Numbered from the stretch's first letter, positions 25,222 to 33,981 are shown. The stretch is 64,000 nt of DNA from Streptomyces aurantiogriseus (GCF_014649375.1 NZ_BMSX01000003.1:585693-649692), one strand, 5' to 3'. The notes: generated by a model not told the origin, from the letters alone. Numbers and translations are program-made.

Positions 25222-26322
25222 GTGTCCGCAGTCTCCGACCGTCTGCCCACCTTCCCCTGGGACAAGCTGGAGCCGTACAAGAAGACGGCTGCCGCGCATC
25301 CGGACGGCATCGTCGACCTCTCCGTCGGCACCCCGGTCGACCCGGTTCCCGAGCTGATCCAGAAAGCGCTGATCGACGCGGCGGACTCCCCGGGCTATCC
25401 GACGGTCTGGGGCACCCCCGCACTGCGCGACGCGATCACCGGCTGGCTGGAGCGCCGCCTGGGCGCCCGCGAGGTCACCCACCGCCACGTCCTGCCGATC
25501 GTCGGCTCCAAGGAACTCGTCGCCTGGCTCCCCACCCAGCTGGGCCTCGGCCCCGGCGACAAGGTCGCCTACCCGCGCCTGGCCTACCCGACGTACGAGG
25601 TCGGCGCCCGCCTGGCCCGAGCGGACTACGAGGTCTACGACGATCCGACGAGCCTGGACCCCACGAACCTCAGGCTCCTCTGGCTGAACTCCCCGTCCAA
25701 CCCCACGGGCAAGGTGCTGTCGAAGGCCGAGCTGACGAGGATCGTGGCCTGGGCGAGGGAGCACGGCGTCCTGCTCTTCTCCGACGAGTGCTACCTCGAA
25801 CTGGGCTGGGAGGCCGACCCGGTCTCGGTCCTCCACCCGGACGTCAACGGCGGTTCCTACGAGGGCATCGTCTCGGTCCACTCCCTCTCCAAGCGCTCGA
25901 ACCTGGCCGGCTACCGAGCGGCCTTCCTCGCCGGCGACCCGGCCGTCCTGGCCCCCCTCCTGGAGATCCGCAAGCACGGCGGCATGATGACGTCGGCCCC
26001 GACGCAGGCCGCGGTGGTGGCCGCCCTGGGCGACGACGAGCACGTCCGCGTCCAGCGCGAGCGCTACGCGGCCCGCCGCACCCTGCTCCGCGAGGCCCTG
26101 GTGAACCACGGCTTCCGCATCGAACACAGCGAAGCCAGCCTCTACCTCTGGGCCACCAGGGACGAGTCCTGCTGGGACACGGTCGCCCACCTCTCCGACC
26201 TCGGCATCCTGGTCGCCCCGGGCGACTTCTACGGCCCGGCGGGCGAGAACTTCGTACGCGTGGCACTGACGGCGACGGACGAGCGGGTGGCGGCGGCGGT
26301 AGAGCGCCTCAAGAGCCGGTAG
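25222..26322 (+). CDS. dapC: Succinyldiaminopimelate transaminase DapC
   Basis: PLP-dependent class I/II aminotransferase of the succinylase branch of lysine/diaminopimelate synthesis: it converts N-succinyl-2-amino-6-oxopimelate to N-succinyl-LL-diaminopimelate. 366 residues from the GTG at 25222. Features: FPWDKLEPYK at the N-terminus, YPTVWGTPALRDAI, the NSPSNPTGKV block, the aspartate/tyrosine segment LLFSDECYLEL, and the PLP lysine in VHSLSKRSNLAGYR. The partner enzyme DapE is encoded about 2 kb downstream, so the branch is clustered. Confidence 0.94.
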   Translation: MSAVSDRLPTFPWDKLEPYKKTAAAHPDGIVDLSVGTPVDPVPELIQKALIDAADSPGYPTVWGTPALRDAITGWLERRLGAREVTHRHVLPIVGSKELVAWLPTQLGLGPGDKVAYPRLAYPTYEVGARLARADYEVYDDPTSLDPTNLRLLWLNSPSNPTGKVLSKAELTRIVAWAREHGVLLFSDECYLELGWEADPVSVLHPDVNGGSYEGIVSVHSLSKRSNLAGYRAAFLAGDPAVLAPLLEIRKHGGMMTSAPTQAAVVAALGDDEHVRVQRERYAARRTLLREALVNHGFRIEHSEASLYLWATRDESCWDTVAHLSDLGILVAPGDFYGPAGENFVRVALTATDERVAAAVERLKSR

Positions 26323-26423
26323 ACGCTGTTCCTGGCTGTGGGCAGTCGTTCCGGGTGGGCACAGCCTGAGGCGCCGGGTGCCGTGCAACCCGCCCCGGCC
26401 CCTGCCGACGTAAGCCAGCACAA

Positions 26424-26462
26424 GGCGACGGGGTCCAGGGAAACACCCTGGACCCCGTCGCC
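26424..26462. terminator. Strong bidirectional terminator
   Basis: Perfect 17-bp stem (26424-26440 with 26446-26462) with an AAACA loop, between convergent dapC and the small secreted protein gene. Confidence 0.9.
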
Positions 26463-26476
26463 GTTCAGGTCGGCGC

Positions 26477-26860
26477 TCAGCTGAGCGGCAGGCCGCCCTT
26501 GGTCAGCGAGTCCGTCGGCAGCCCGTTCTTCTTCGCGGTCGATGTGGTGTCACGCAGGACGGCGTCGGCGGAGCCCGCCGCCTGCTTCACGGCCTTGCCG
26601 CCGGCCTTGTCCGCATCCGGCACCGCCTGCTTGACCGTCTTGCCACCGGTCTCGCCCGCGGTCCTGGTCACCTTCTGCGCCGTGCTGTCGACCGTGTCGC
26701 CGACGTTCGCCCCGTCCAGGGCGGTCACACCGCCGAGGTCCGGGGTGGCGGGCAGGTCGGGCGCCGCGCTGGCGGAGCCGGCCGCACCGACCCCCGCAGC
26801 CGCTCCCGCAGCGACGAGCAGCGCGGCACGGGCGATCCTGCGGGTCAGGGGGAGGGACAT
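26477..26860 (-). CDS. Small secreted protein of unknown function
   Basis: 127 residues. AAGGAG precedes the ATG. A signal peptide with a basic start (MSLPLTRRIARAALLVAAG) ends in SASA-AP (cleavage near residue 33). The mature part is polar and helical with a repeated pattern ATPDLGGV, TVDSTAQKV and GGKTVKQAVPDADKAGGKAV: two approximate copies of GGK(T/A)VKQA. No cysteines and no recognised domain. Resembles many short Streptomyces secreted proteins annotated only as hypothetical. Confidence 0.8.
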   Translation of the reverse strand: MSLPLTRRIARAALLVAAGAAAGVGAAGSASAAPDLPATPDLGGVTALDGANVGDTVDSTAQKVTRTAGETGGKTVKQAVPDADKAGGKAVKQAAGSADAVLRDTTSTAKKNGLPTDSLTKGGLPLS

Positions 26861-27033
26861 GATGCTCCTTCGACAGGGAAACAGTCGTTGATCGTCCGGG
26901 CTCGGACGCAGTGACTACCGCTCGAAGCCCGCGAAGGTTGCGGACGGCCGACGTAAAGAGTTGGCAATGCGTCGCATTATCGCCTGCGGATGAAAAGGGG
27001 CAAAAAGCATCCGGTGTGAAAGCCCGCCAAACC

Positions 27034-27062
27034 CCGAAGCCCTTTGTTCTCAAGGGTTTCGG
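27034..27062 (-). terminator. Stem-loop after SLT-like gene
   Basis: 11-bp stem with one G-U pair (27034-27044 with 27052-27062) and a seven-base loop, about 85 bases beyond the stop of the minus-strand gene at 27147. Confidence 0.6.
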
Positions 27063-27146
27063 CGGATACCGGGATGAGGGCGCGAAAACCTGACCGCACG
27101 GCATCCCGGACCCGCCGCACATAACCCGTGAGGGTGAGGACCCGTA

Positions 27147-28130
27147 CTACCGCGCGGTGACGATCCGTACCGCGCTCGTACCGGAACCGGCCGCCGAACC
27201 CGAGGCCCCGGCGGCCTCCGTCCCGCCCGTCCTGGTCGCCCGCCACTTGCTGTCGGTGTTCCCGGCGACCCACTCCCGCCCGGCGTATGTGACGCGCTCG
27301 ATGTGCAGGGCCGAGGCGTTGGCCACCGCCCAGTGGGCGAGCTGCCAGCCGCGCTCGCCGATGTCGCGCCCGGCGGTGGTCTCGCCGGTGACGGGCAGCG
27401 TCACGGTCCGCCCGCTGGTCTCGGCGGCGGGCACGTCCGCCGCCTCGGCCGTGTCGACCTCCGCGCCCGCCTCTTCGAGAGCGTTCCGCCCGAAGTCCCG
27501 GACGAGCGCCGCGCGCACCGCGTCCGGACCTGTGGCCGTCGCGGTCTCCGGGCGCCCCTCGCAGGTCAGCGTGGCCGCCGAGGTGCCGGTGAGCGCGGCG
27601 GCCAGCAGCGTGGCGTCCGGCTCGTGCTTGGCGTACGCCTCCGGGTAACCGCTGCGCTGCACGCGCTGCGCGGCGACGGTGAGCGGCAGCTCGGTGTAGT
27701 CGGGCACCTTGGCGAGGTGCTCGTAGAAGATGTCGGCCGCGTAGGTGGGGTCGGTGACCTCCTGCGGGGTGCCCCAGCCCTGAGAGGGCCGCTGCTGGAA
27801 CAGGCCGAGCGAGTCCCGGTCGCCGTGGTCGAGGTTGCGCAGCGCCGACTCCTGCAGCGCGGTCGCCAGCGCGATGGTCACGGCCCGCTCGGGCATGCCC
27901 CGGTCGGTGCCGACGGCCGCGATCGTGGCCGCGTTCACCGCCTGCTCCGGCGAGAACTCGTACGTCGTTCCCGTGCCCTCGGAGGAAACGACTCTGCACC
28001 CCGGATCGCCCGCGCCGCCGCTGACGTACTGGACCACGACATAACCCGCGATGGCGGACAGGACCATGCAGGCCGCCCCGAAACGGAGGAGGCGGCCGCG
28101 GCGCTTGGGGGAGGGTGTCGGCTCTGGCAC
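27147..28130 (-). CDS. Membrane-anchored protein with lysozyme/SLT-like motif
   Basis: 327 residues from the GTG at 28130. A basic N-terminus (PSPKRRGRLLRFG) is followed by one membrane helix (about 18-38). The region ALATALQESALRNLDHGDRD, then SLGLFQQRPSQGWG with ADIFYEHL, resembles lytic transglycosylase/lysozyme-like folds: a glutamate near the helix end and a GLFQ motif. The C-terminal 110 residues contain ERGWQLAHWAVANASALHIE and TYAGREWVAG. Related Streptomyces proteins carry misleading names such as heavy metal transporter. Cell-wall cleavage is plausible but unproven. Confidence 0.75.
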   Translation of the reverse strand: MPEPTPSPKRRGRLLRFGAACMVLSAIAGYVVVQYVSGGAGDPGCRVVSSEGTGTTYEFSPEQAVNAATIAAVGTDRGMPERAVTIALATALQESALRNLDHGDRDSLGLFQQRPSQGWGTPQEVTDPTYAADIFYEHLAKVPDYTELPLTVAAQRVQRSGYPEAYAKHEPDATLLAAALTGTSAATLTCEGRPETATATGPDAVRAALVRDFGRNALEEAGAEVDTAEAADVPAAETSGRTVTLPVTGETTAGRDIGERGWQLAHWAVANASALHIERVTYAGREWVAGNTDSKWRATRTGGTEAAGASGSAAGSGTSAVRIVTAR

Positions 28131-28224
28131 CCGTACAAGGTACTGGAGAGTAGGGAGACCGGGGAGGCGAGATGCGAACGGTGGGGCCAGCGCGACGCAC
28201 AGTCGGCGCGTTAGGGTCGTCGGC

Positions 28225-29304
28225 ATGGCCGAGACCCCGCTTGACCTCACGCTGGATGCCGCTCTGCTCACCGCGCAGCTCGTCGACTTCCCCTCGGAGA
28301 GCGGCACCGAGAAGCCGCTCGCGGACGCGATCGAGGCCGCCCTGCGCGCCCTGCCGCACCTGACCGTGGACCGCTACGGCAACAACGTGATCGCCCGCAC
28401 CCATCTGAGCCGGCCGGAGCGGGTGATCCTCGCCGGCCACATCGACACGGTCCCGATCGCCGACAACGTCCCCTCCCGGCTGGACGAGGACGGCGTGCTC
28501 TGGGGCTGCGGCACCTGCGACATGAAGGCGGGCGTCGCGGTGCAGCTGCGCATCGCGGCGACGGTCCCGGCGCCGAACAGGGACCTGACCTTCGTCTTCT
28601 ACGACAACGAGGAGGTCGCCGCCGACCTCAACGGCCTCAAGCACGTGGCCGAGACCCGTCCCGAGTGGCTGAAGGGCGACTTCGCGGTCCTGCTGGAGCC
28701 CTCCGACGGCCAGGTGGAGGGCGGCTGCCAGGGCACCCTGCGGGTCCTGCTGAAGACGAAGGGCGAGCGGGCGCACTCGGCGCGCAGCTGGATGGGCTCC
28801 AACGCGATCCACGCGGCGGCCCCGATCCTGGCCCGCCTCGCCGCGTACGAGCCGCGCTACCCGGTCATCGACGGCCTCGAGTACCGCGAGGGCCTCAACG
28901 CGGTGGGCATCAGCGGCGGCGTGGCCGGCAACGTCATCCCCGACGAGTGCGTCGTGACGGTCAACTTCCGCTACGCGCCGGACCGCAGCGCGGAGGAGGC
29001 CATCGCCCATGTCCGCGAGGTCTTCGCCGACTGCGGGGTCGAGGAGTTCGTCGTCGACGACCACAGCGGCGCGGCCCTGCCCGGCCTCTCCCACCCGGCC
29101 GCCGCGGCCTTCATCGAGGCGGTGGGCGGCACCCCGCAGCCCAAGTACGGCTGGACGGACGTCTCCCGTTTCTCGGCACTCGGCGTTCCCGCGGTCAACT
29201 ACGGCCCCGGCAACCCGCACCTGGCGCACAAGCGGGACGAACGCGTGGAGACGGCCAAGATCCTTGCGGGGGAGGAGCGGCTGCGGGCCTGGCTCACGGC
29301 ATGA
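28225..29304 (+). CDS. dapE: Succinyl-diaminopimelate desuccinylase DapE
   Basis: M20 zinc hydrolase removing succinate from N-succinyl-LL-diaminopimelate, the last succinylase-branch step before LL-DAP. 359 residues. Metal and catalytic residues: AGHIDTVPIAD, CGTCDMKAG, FYDNEEVAA with the catalytic/metal glutamates, ERAHSARSWMGSNAIHA of the dimerisation domain, and the last ligand in HLAHKRDE. The start at 28225 leaves 94 bases to the divergent SLT-like gene. Functionally paired with dapC upstream. Confidence 0.95.
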   Translation: MAETPLDLTLDAALLTAQLVDFPSESGTEKPLADAIEAALRALPHLTVDRYGNNVIARTHLSRPERVILAGHIDTVPIADNVPSRLDEDGVLWGCGTCDMKAGVAVQLRIAATVPAPNRDLTFVFYDNEEVAADLNGLKHVAETRPEWLKGDFAVLLEPSDGQVEGGCQGTLRVLLKTKGERAHSARSWMGSNAIHAAAPILARLAAYEPRYPVIDGLEYREGLNAVGISGGVAGNVIPDECVVTVNFRYAPDRSAEEAIAHVREVFADCGVEEFVVDDHSGAALPGLSHPAAAAFIEAVGGTPQPKYGWTDVSRFSALGVPAVNYGPGNPHLAHKRDERVETAKILAGEERLRAWLTA

Positions 29305-29408
29305 GGGATCCCTGTCGGCACTTCATGGCGGACACGCCGACGTCCCCCGCCCGTAACCCGCGTAGATCTAGTCTGAGGTGGAACAACCCGCAAGCGGAGG
29401 GAGCTCAT

Positions 29409-30167
29409 ATGGCTACCGGCAACCCCGAGGGCAAGAAGCAGCCACCGGAGGAACAGCGCCTGGGACCGGTCCTCCGAAGGCGGGATCAGGTACAGCCGAG
29501 CACCACGGACCAGCGTCTGCTGGACGAGCGTGCCCCCTCCGACTGGGTCCACACGGACCCCTGGCGGGTCCTGCGCATCCAGTCGGAGTTCATCGAGGGC
29601 TTCGGCACCCTCGCCGAACTCCCGCCCGCCATCAGCGTGTTCGGCTCGGCCCGGACGCCGGTGGACTCGCCCGAGTACGACGCGGGCGCGCGGCTGGGGC
29701 GCGCCCTGGTCGAGGCCGGCTGGGCGGTCATCACGGGTGGCGGCCCCGGCGCGATGGAAGCGGCCAACAAGGGCGCCTGCGAGGCGGGCGGCATCTCGGT
29801 GGGGCTGGGCATCGAACTGCCCTTCGAGCAGGGGCTGAACCCCTACGTCGACATCGGCCTGAACTTCCGCTACTTCTTCGTCCGCAAGATGATGTTCGTG
29901 AAGTACGCGCAGGGCTTCGTGGTCCTGCCCGGCGGCCTCGGCACCCTGGACGAACTCTTCGAAGCCCTCACCCTCGTCCAGACCCAGAAGGTCACCCGCT
30001 TCCCCATCGTCCTCTTCGGCACGGAGTACTGGGGCGGCCTGATCGACTGGCTGCAGAACACCCTGATCGCCCAGGGCAAGGCGTCCGAGAAGGACCTCCT
30101 CCTCTTCCACGTCACGGACGACGTGCAGGAAGCGGTGGCGCTGGTGTCCAAGGAGGCGGGACGCTAG
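29409..30167 (+). CDS. LOG-family Rossmann-fold protein (TIGR00730)
   Basis: 252 residues with the two family motifs: ITGGGPGAMEAANKGA and VVLPGGLGTLDELFEALT. Members include cytokinin riboside 5'-monophosphate phosphoribohydrolases (nucleotide N-glycosidases); the relative in mycobacteria (Rv1205) makes cytokinins. The N-terminal 75 residues form a charged extension (KKQPPEEQRLGPVLRRRDQV) seen in actinobacterial members. It follows dapE by about 100 bases on the same strand and has a GGAGGGAG site upstream. Confidence 0.9.
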   Translation: MATGNPEGKKQPPEEQRLGPVLRRRDQVQPSTTDQRLLDERAPSDWVHTDPWRVLRIQSEFIEGFGTLAELPPAISVFGSARTPVDSPEYDAGARLGRALVEAGWAVITGGGPGAMEAANKGACEAGGISVGLGIELPFEQGLNPYVDIGLNFRYFFVRKMMFVKYAQGFVVLPGGLGTLDELFEALTLVQTQKVTRFPIVLFGTEYWGGLIDWLQNTLIAQGKASEKDLLLFHVTDDVQEAVALVSKEAGR

Positions 30168-30568
30168 CCGCTGGGCCGGGCAGGCTGAGGTGACCGGCGT
30201 GGGGGTCGCCCGACCGGCGGCTCCGCCCCCGGACCCCCGGGCCTATGCCCACCCCCCACCCGACTCGGTCGGCTGAGAAGCGGGCCTCACGCTCAACCCG
30301 CCCGGCGGCGCCTGACAAGCACCGGGCAGGGCAATCCAGCCCGTGTGGGGGTGCCTGGCGAGCGCCGGGTCAGGGCATTTCAGCCCGTCCGGCGTTTGAG
30401 GACGAGGCCCGTTCAGGGCCGAAGCGGGGTGCGGGGCGGCAGCCCCGCGTGGGGTGCAGGGGCGCAGCCCCGCCGGGGGTACAGGGGGGCGGAGCCCCCC
30501 CCTGGCGGGGTCGAAGGGGCGGAGCCCCTGGGGACGGGAAGGGTAGGGGCGGCGGGGGCGAGGAAAAA
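30168..30568. repeat. GC-rich intergenic repeat region with stacked hairpins
   Basis: No gene. It contains a Streptomyces-type dispersed intergenic element: two related units (GGCAATCCAGCCCGTGTGG and GGCATTTCAGCCCGTCCGGC...TTTGAGGACGAGG), then a ladder of short inverted repeats of the form GGGGCGGCAGCCCC, GGGGCGCAGCCCC, GGGGGGCGGAGCCCCCC and GGGGCGGAGCCCC up to about 30530. It lies between the convergent LOG and FolP2-like genes and could stop transcription in both directions. Confidence 0.75.
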
Positions 30569-31462
30569 CTACGCGAGCCCCCTCCGCGCCACCGCCGGCT
30601 GCCGGTGCCCGGCGATCGACGCCACCATGTCCAGCACCTGCCGTGTCTCCGCGACCTCGTGCACCCGGTACACCTGAGCCCCCAGCCACGCCGACACCGC
30701 CGTCGTCGCCAGCGTCCCCACCACCCGCTCCTTCACCGGCCGGTCCAGCGTCTCTCCGACGAAGTCCTTGTTGGACAGGGAAACCAGCACCGGCCACCCC
30801 GTCTCCACCATCTCCCCGAGCCGCCGGGTCGCCTCCAGACTGTGCCGGGTGTTCTTGTTGAAGTCGTGCCCGGGGTCGATGAGGATCGACTCCCTCGGCA
30901 CGCCCAGCCCCGCCGCCCGCTCCGCGAGCCCGACGGTCACCCGCAGGATGTCGGCCATGACGTCGTCGTACGTCACCCGGTGCGGACGCGTCCGCGGCTC
31001 CGCACCCCCGGCATGGGTGCACACCAGCCCCACCCCGTACCGCGCGGCGACCTCCGCCAGCCGCGGGTCGACGCCACCCCACGCGTCGTTCAGCACATCC
31101 GCGCCCGCCTCGCAGACGGCCTCCCCGACCTCCGCCCGCCAGGTGTCCACGCTGATGATCACGTCGGGGAAGCGCCGCCGCACCTCGGCGACGAAGCCGA
31201 CCGTCCTTCGCGCCTCCTCCTCGGCGGTCACCTCTTCGCCCGGCCCGGCCTTGACCCCGCCGATGTCGATGATCGCGGCGCCCTCCGCCACCGCCTGCTC
31301 CACCCGCGCCAACGCCGGCTCGTCACGGAAGGTCGCACCCTGGTCGTAGAAGGAGTCCGGGGTCCGGTTCACGATCGCCATGATCACTGGCTCGTGCGTG
31401 CCGAACTCCCGCCTGCCCAGCCTGAGCATCTCCTGTGACCTTTCCTGGTACGTCCTGGACAT
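30569..31462 (-). CDS. Dihydropteroate synthase-family protein, FolP2-like
   Basis: 297 residues from the ATG at 31462; an ATG at 31429 with GGAAAGG upstream is an attractive alternative (286 residues). TIM-barrel pterin-binding family: IMAIVNRTPDSFYDQG replaces the usual NVTPDSFSDGG, followed by AAIIDIGGVKAGPGEEV, VDTWRAEV, LNDAWGG, LIDPGHDFNKN and KDFVGETLDRP. The Arg and Tyr substitutions in the first motif mark the FolP2 subfamily, whose mycobacterial members are reported to lack dihydropteroate synthase activity. The neighbours (LOG, DivIVA-domain, tag) match the Rv1205-Rv1210 order, supporting FolP2 over FolP1. Confidence 0.85.
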   Translation of the reverse strand: MSRTYQERSQEMLRLGRREFGTHEPVIMAIVNRTPDSFYDQGATFRDEPALARVEQAVAEGAAIIDIGGVKAGPGEEVTAEEEARRTVGFVAEVRRRFPDVIISVDTWRAEVGEAVCEAGADVLNDAWGGVDPRLAEVAARYGVGLVCTHAGGAEPRTRPHRVTYDDVMADILRVTVGLAERAAGLGVPRESILIDPGHDFNKNTRHSLEATRRLGEMVETGWPVLVSLSNKDFVGETLDRPVKERVVGTLATTAVSAWLGAQVYRVHEVAETRQVLDMVASIAGHRQPAVARRGLA

Positions 31463-31554
31463 CCGCCGCCTGCGACCCTAACCGTCACACCCGCATGGCA
31501 CGATCGGACCCTGACACATTCGACACCGAGCACAGCGAGCGTGGGGACCCACCG

Positions 31555-31920
31555 ATGGTTATGTTCTTGTTCCTGGTCGTCGCGCTCGCCGTCGTGGTCG
31601 CCGCGGTGACACTCGCCGTGGTGGGCGGCGGCGAGGGCACCGGACCGCTGCCCGAGGTCGCCCCGGAGCGGCCGCACGACCCGCTGCCCCCGGACCGCCC
31701 CCTCGACCGGTCCGACATCGACCGCCTCCGCTTCCCGCTCGCCCCCCGCGGCTACCGCATGGCGGACGTCGACGACGCCCTCAACCGTCTTGGCGCCGAG
31801 CTCGCCGAACGCGACGCCCGTATCGCCGAACTGGAGTCCGCCCTGGCCGGCGCCCAGCCCCACGAGGCCCACCAGCCCCACATCTCCATGGAGAAGCCCC
31901 GGCAGGAGGAGCAGCGGTGA
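31555..31920 (+). CDS. Membrane-anchored DivIVA-domain protein
   Basis: 121 residues. One N-terminal membrane helix (FLFLVVALAVVVAAVTLAVVGG, about 4-25), a Pro-rich linker, then a single DivIVA-type segment IDRLRFPLAPRGYRMADVDDALNRL and a short coiled coil ERDARIAELESALAG. It probably localises to curved or polar membrane or helps cell-wall growth, by analogy. Its stop overlaps the start of the glycosylase gene (GTGA). Position corresponds to Rv1209 in mycobacteria. Confidence 0.85.
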   Translation: MVMFLFLVVALAVVVAAVTLAVVGGGEGTGPLPEVAPERPHDPLPPDRPLDRSDIDRLRFPLAPRGYRMADVDDALNRLGAELAERDARIAELESALAGAQPHEAHQPHISMEKPRQEEQR

Positions 31921-32501
31921 GTGACGCCACCGCCCTCGCCGGCCCGGACGGCGCGCTGCGCTGCCCCTGGGCCCTGTCCACGCCGGACTACGTGACGTAT
32001 CACGACGAGGAGTGGGGCCGGCCGGTCCACGGCGACGACGCGCTGTACGAACGCCTCAGCCTGGAGGCCTTCCAGTCGGGCCTGTCCTGGATCACCATCC
32101 TGCGCCGCCGCCCCGGCTTCCGCGCCGCCTTCGCCGACTTCAAGATCGCCTCGGTCGCCGCCTTCACCGACGAGGACCGCGCCCGCCTCCTCGTCGACCC
32201 GGGCATCATCCGCAACCGCGCCAAGATCGACGCCACCCTCGCCAACGCACGGGTGCTGGCCGAGTGGACGCCGGGTGAGCTGGACGAACTGATCTGGTCC
32301 CACGCCCCCGACCCCGCCGGGCGCCCGGTCCCCAGGAGCCTGACCGACGTCCCGGCGGTCACACCCGAGTCGACGGCCCTGTCCAAGGCGCTGAAGAAAC
32401 GGGGGCTGCGCTTCGTGGGGCCGACGACGGCGTACGCGCTGATGCAGGCGTGCGGGCTGGTCGACGATCACCTGGAGACGTGCGTGGCGAGGCGGGGCTG
32501 A
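31917..32501 (+). CDS. tag: DNA-3-methyladenine glycosylase I (Tag)
   Basis: 194-residue base-excision enzyme removing 3-methyladenine. Family markers: RCPWALSTPDYVTYHDEEWG at the N-terminus, with the first zinc ligands (C and H), LEAFQSGLSWITIL, FADFKIASVAAF, and the C-terminal zinc ligands in ACGLVDDHLETC. GTG start coupled to the DivIVA-domain gene by four bases. Nothing suggests adaptive-response control. Confidence 0.95.
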   Translation: MSDATALAGPDGALRCPWALSTPDYVTYHDEEWGRPVHGDDALYERLSLEAFQSGLSWITILRRRPGFRAAFADFKIASVAAFTDEDRARLLVDPGIIRNRAKIDATLANARVLAEWTPGELDELIWSHAPDPAGRPVPRSLTDVPAVTPESTALSKALKKRGLRFVGPTTAYALMQACGLVDDHLETCVARRG

Positions 32502-32520
32502 GCCCCGCCCCGGCCGACGG

Positions 32521-33324
32521 TCACCTTCCCAGGTACTTCGGCGCCTCCTTGTTCACGAACGCCTGCACCGCGATCCCGTGGTCCTCCGACTGTCCCGCCC
32601 GCGTCTGGAGCTCGTCCTCCTTCTCCAGCGCCTCGGCCAGCGAGTGGGAGACCCCGTAGGCCACCGCCTCCTTGATCGCCGCGTACGCCACCGTCGGCCC
32701 CTCGGCCAGCGCCCGCGCGACCTTCTCGGCCTCGGCCCGCAGCTCGGCGGAGGGAACGACCCGGTTGGCGATCCCCAGCTCGTACGCCTCCTGCGCCTTG
32801 ACGCTGCGCGGGAAGAGCAGCAGGTCGGTGGCCCGGCCGGGGCCGACCACGCGCGGAAGGGTCCAGGAGACGCCGGAGTCGGCGGTCAGCGCCACGCCCG
32901 CGAACGACGTGTTGAAGGCCGCCGTGTCCGCCACGATCCGGTAGTCCGCCGCGAGCGCGAAACCGAAGCCCGCCCCGGCCGCGACGCCGTTCACCGCGGC
33001 GACGACCGGCTTGGGCGCCTCGGTCAGTGCCCGCACGATCGGGTTGTAGTGCTCCCGGACGGTGGTCATGGTCTGCCCCGAGCCGGTCTCCCGGTCGGCG
33101 GCCAGCAGTCCGATGTGCTCCTTGAGGTCCTGGCCGACGCAGAAGGCCCGGTCACCGGCGGCGGTCAGCAGCACCGCGCGGACGGCCGCGTCCTCCGCCG
33201 CCGAGCGCACCGCCTCCCGCAGGGCGACCTTGGTCGCGATGTTCAGCGCGTTCATCGCCTCCGGGCGGTTCAGGGTGATCGTCGCGAGCCCGTCGCTCAC
33301 CTCGTAGAGCACGGTGTCGGCCAT
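32521..33324 (-). CDS. Enoyl-CoA hydratase/isomerase family protein
   Basis: 267 residues from the ATG at 33324 (GGAGGGG upstream). Crotonase fold: ITLNRPEAMNALN, oxyanion-hole region DRAFCVGQDLKEH, and VAAVNGVAAGAGFGFALAADY with the second oxyanion glycine. At the catalytic positions it has AFNTSFAGVALTADSGVSWTLPR: the first glutamate of true hydratases is replaced by A/G, and aspartate stands in the PaaG-like position, so it resembles PaaG/BadK-type isomerases rather than a strict hydratase. Likely phenylacetate or fatty-acid degradation; monocistronic and convergent with tag. Confidence 0.88.
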   Translation of the reverse strand: MADTVLYEVSDGLATITLNRPEAMNALNIATKVALREAVRSAAEDAAVRAVLLTAAGDRAFCVGQDLKEHIGLLAADRETGSGQTMTTVREHYNPIVRALTEAPKPVVAAVNGVAAGAGFGFALAADYRIVADTAAFNTSFAGVALTADSGVSWTLPRVVGPGRATDLLLFPRSVKAQEAYELGIANRVVPSAELRAEAEKVARALAEGPTVAYAAIKEAVAYGVSHSLAEALEKEDELQTRAGQSEDHGIAVQAFVNKEAPKYLGR

Positions 33325-33686
33325 GGGGTGTCCCCTCCGGTGTCGCTGCTGCGGCGTACCGACCGGTACGCCCGTCTCCGAAGGACAGCATGAAGGACGG
33401 GGACCGCGCAGCACGTGTGACCTGCGTCAAAGAATTCGGGACGATTTCCGGTCGGGGGAAGTCCGTGCGGATGCGAAGTATCGCAGTCACATCGCCGAAT
33501 TGAGTGGTTTTGCTCGCGCGCGTTGCCCAAGCGATGCCAACCGATGTTGGTCATCGGGTCCTGAGATGCGGGATAATGGCTTGGAAGCAATGTGTTCGAT
33601 GCCGGTGTCGCGTGTCCCCGGACCGCGCGTGCCCTTCACGGGCCGTCGGCTTTGACGGTGAGCTGGTTTCAGGAAGGGGAACGAGC
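33325..33686. other. Divergent intergenic region
   Basis: 362 bases between the enoyl-CoA hydratase and DUF3117 genes, lower in GC than its neighbours around 33420-33560 (GAATTCGGGACGATTTCC and similar). It should carry both promoters. I see no convincing RNA gene or strong hairpin. Confidence 0.5.
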
Positions 33687-33854
33687 ATGGCGGCCATGAA
33701 GCCGCGGACGGGCGATGGCCCGCTCGAGGTGACCAAGGAGGGGCGGGGCATCGTCATGCGCGTTCCGCTCGAAGGCGGCGGTCGGCTCGTCGTCGAGCTG
33801 ACCCCTGACGAGGCCGACGCGCTCGGCGACGCCCTCAAGAAGGTCGTCGGCTGA
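33687..33854 (+). CDS. DUF3117 small protein
   Basis: 55 residues: MAAMKPRTGDGPLEVTKEGR, then GIVMRVPLEGGGRLVVELTP and DEADALGDALKKVVG. This is nearly invariant among actinobacteria (Rv1211 in M. tuberculosis). ATG preceded by AGGAAGGGGAACGAGC. Function unknown. Strong conservation of a 55-residue protein suggests a core regulatory or binding role. Confidence 0.92.
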   Translation: MAAMKPRTGDGPLEVTKEGRGIVMRVPLEGGGRLVVELTPDEADALGDALKKVVG

Positions 33855-33881
33855 CGCGCAAGCGACCATACCCTTTCAGCC

Positions 33882-33909
33882 GCCCCGGCGCCCTCTTGGG
33901 TGCCGGGGC
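33882..33909. terminator. Terminator between DUF3117 and O-methyltransferase genes
   Basis: 12-bp stem with one G-U pair (33882-33893 with 33898-33909), TCTT loop, between two convergent genes. Confidence 0.75.
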
Positions 33910-33981
33910 CGCTGTTTCGCCCCCGAAGCCCTCAAGGACACGGCCTCGCCCGGCCGGGGCCACGGTCACCGAACCCCACGG

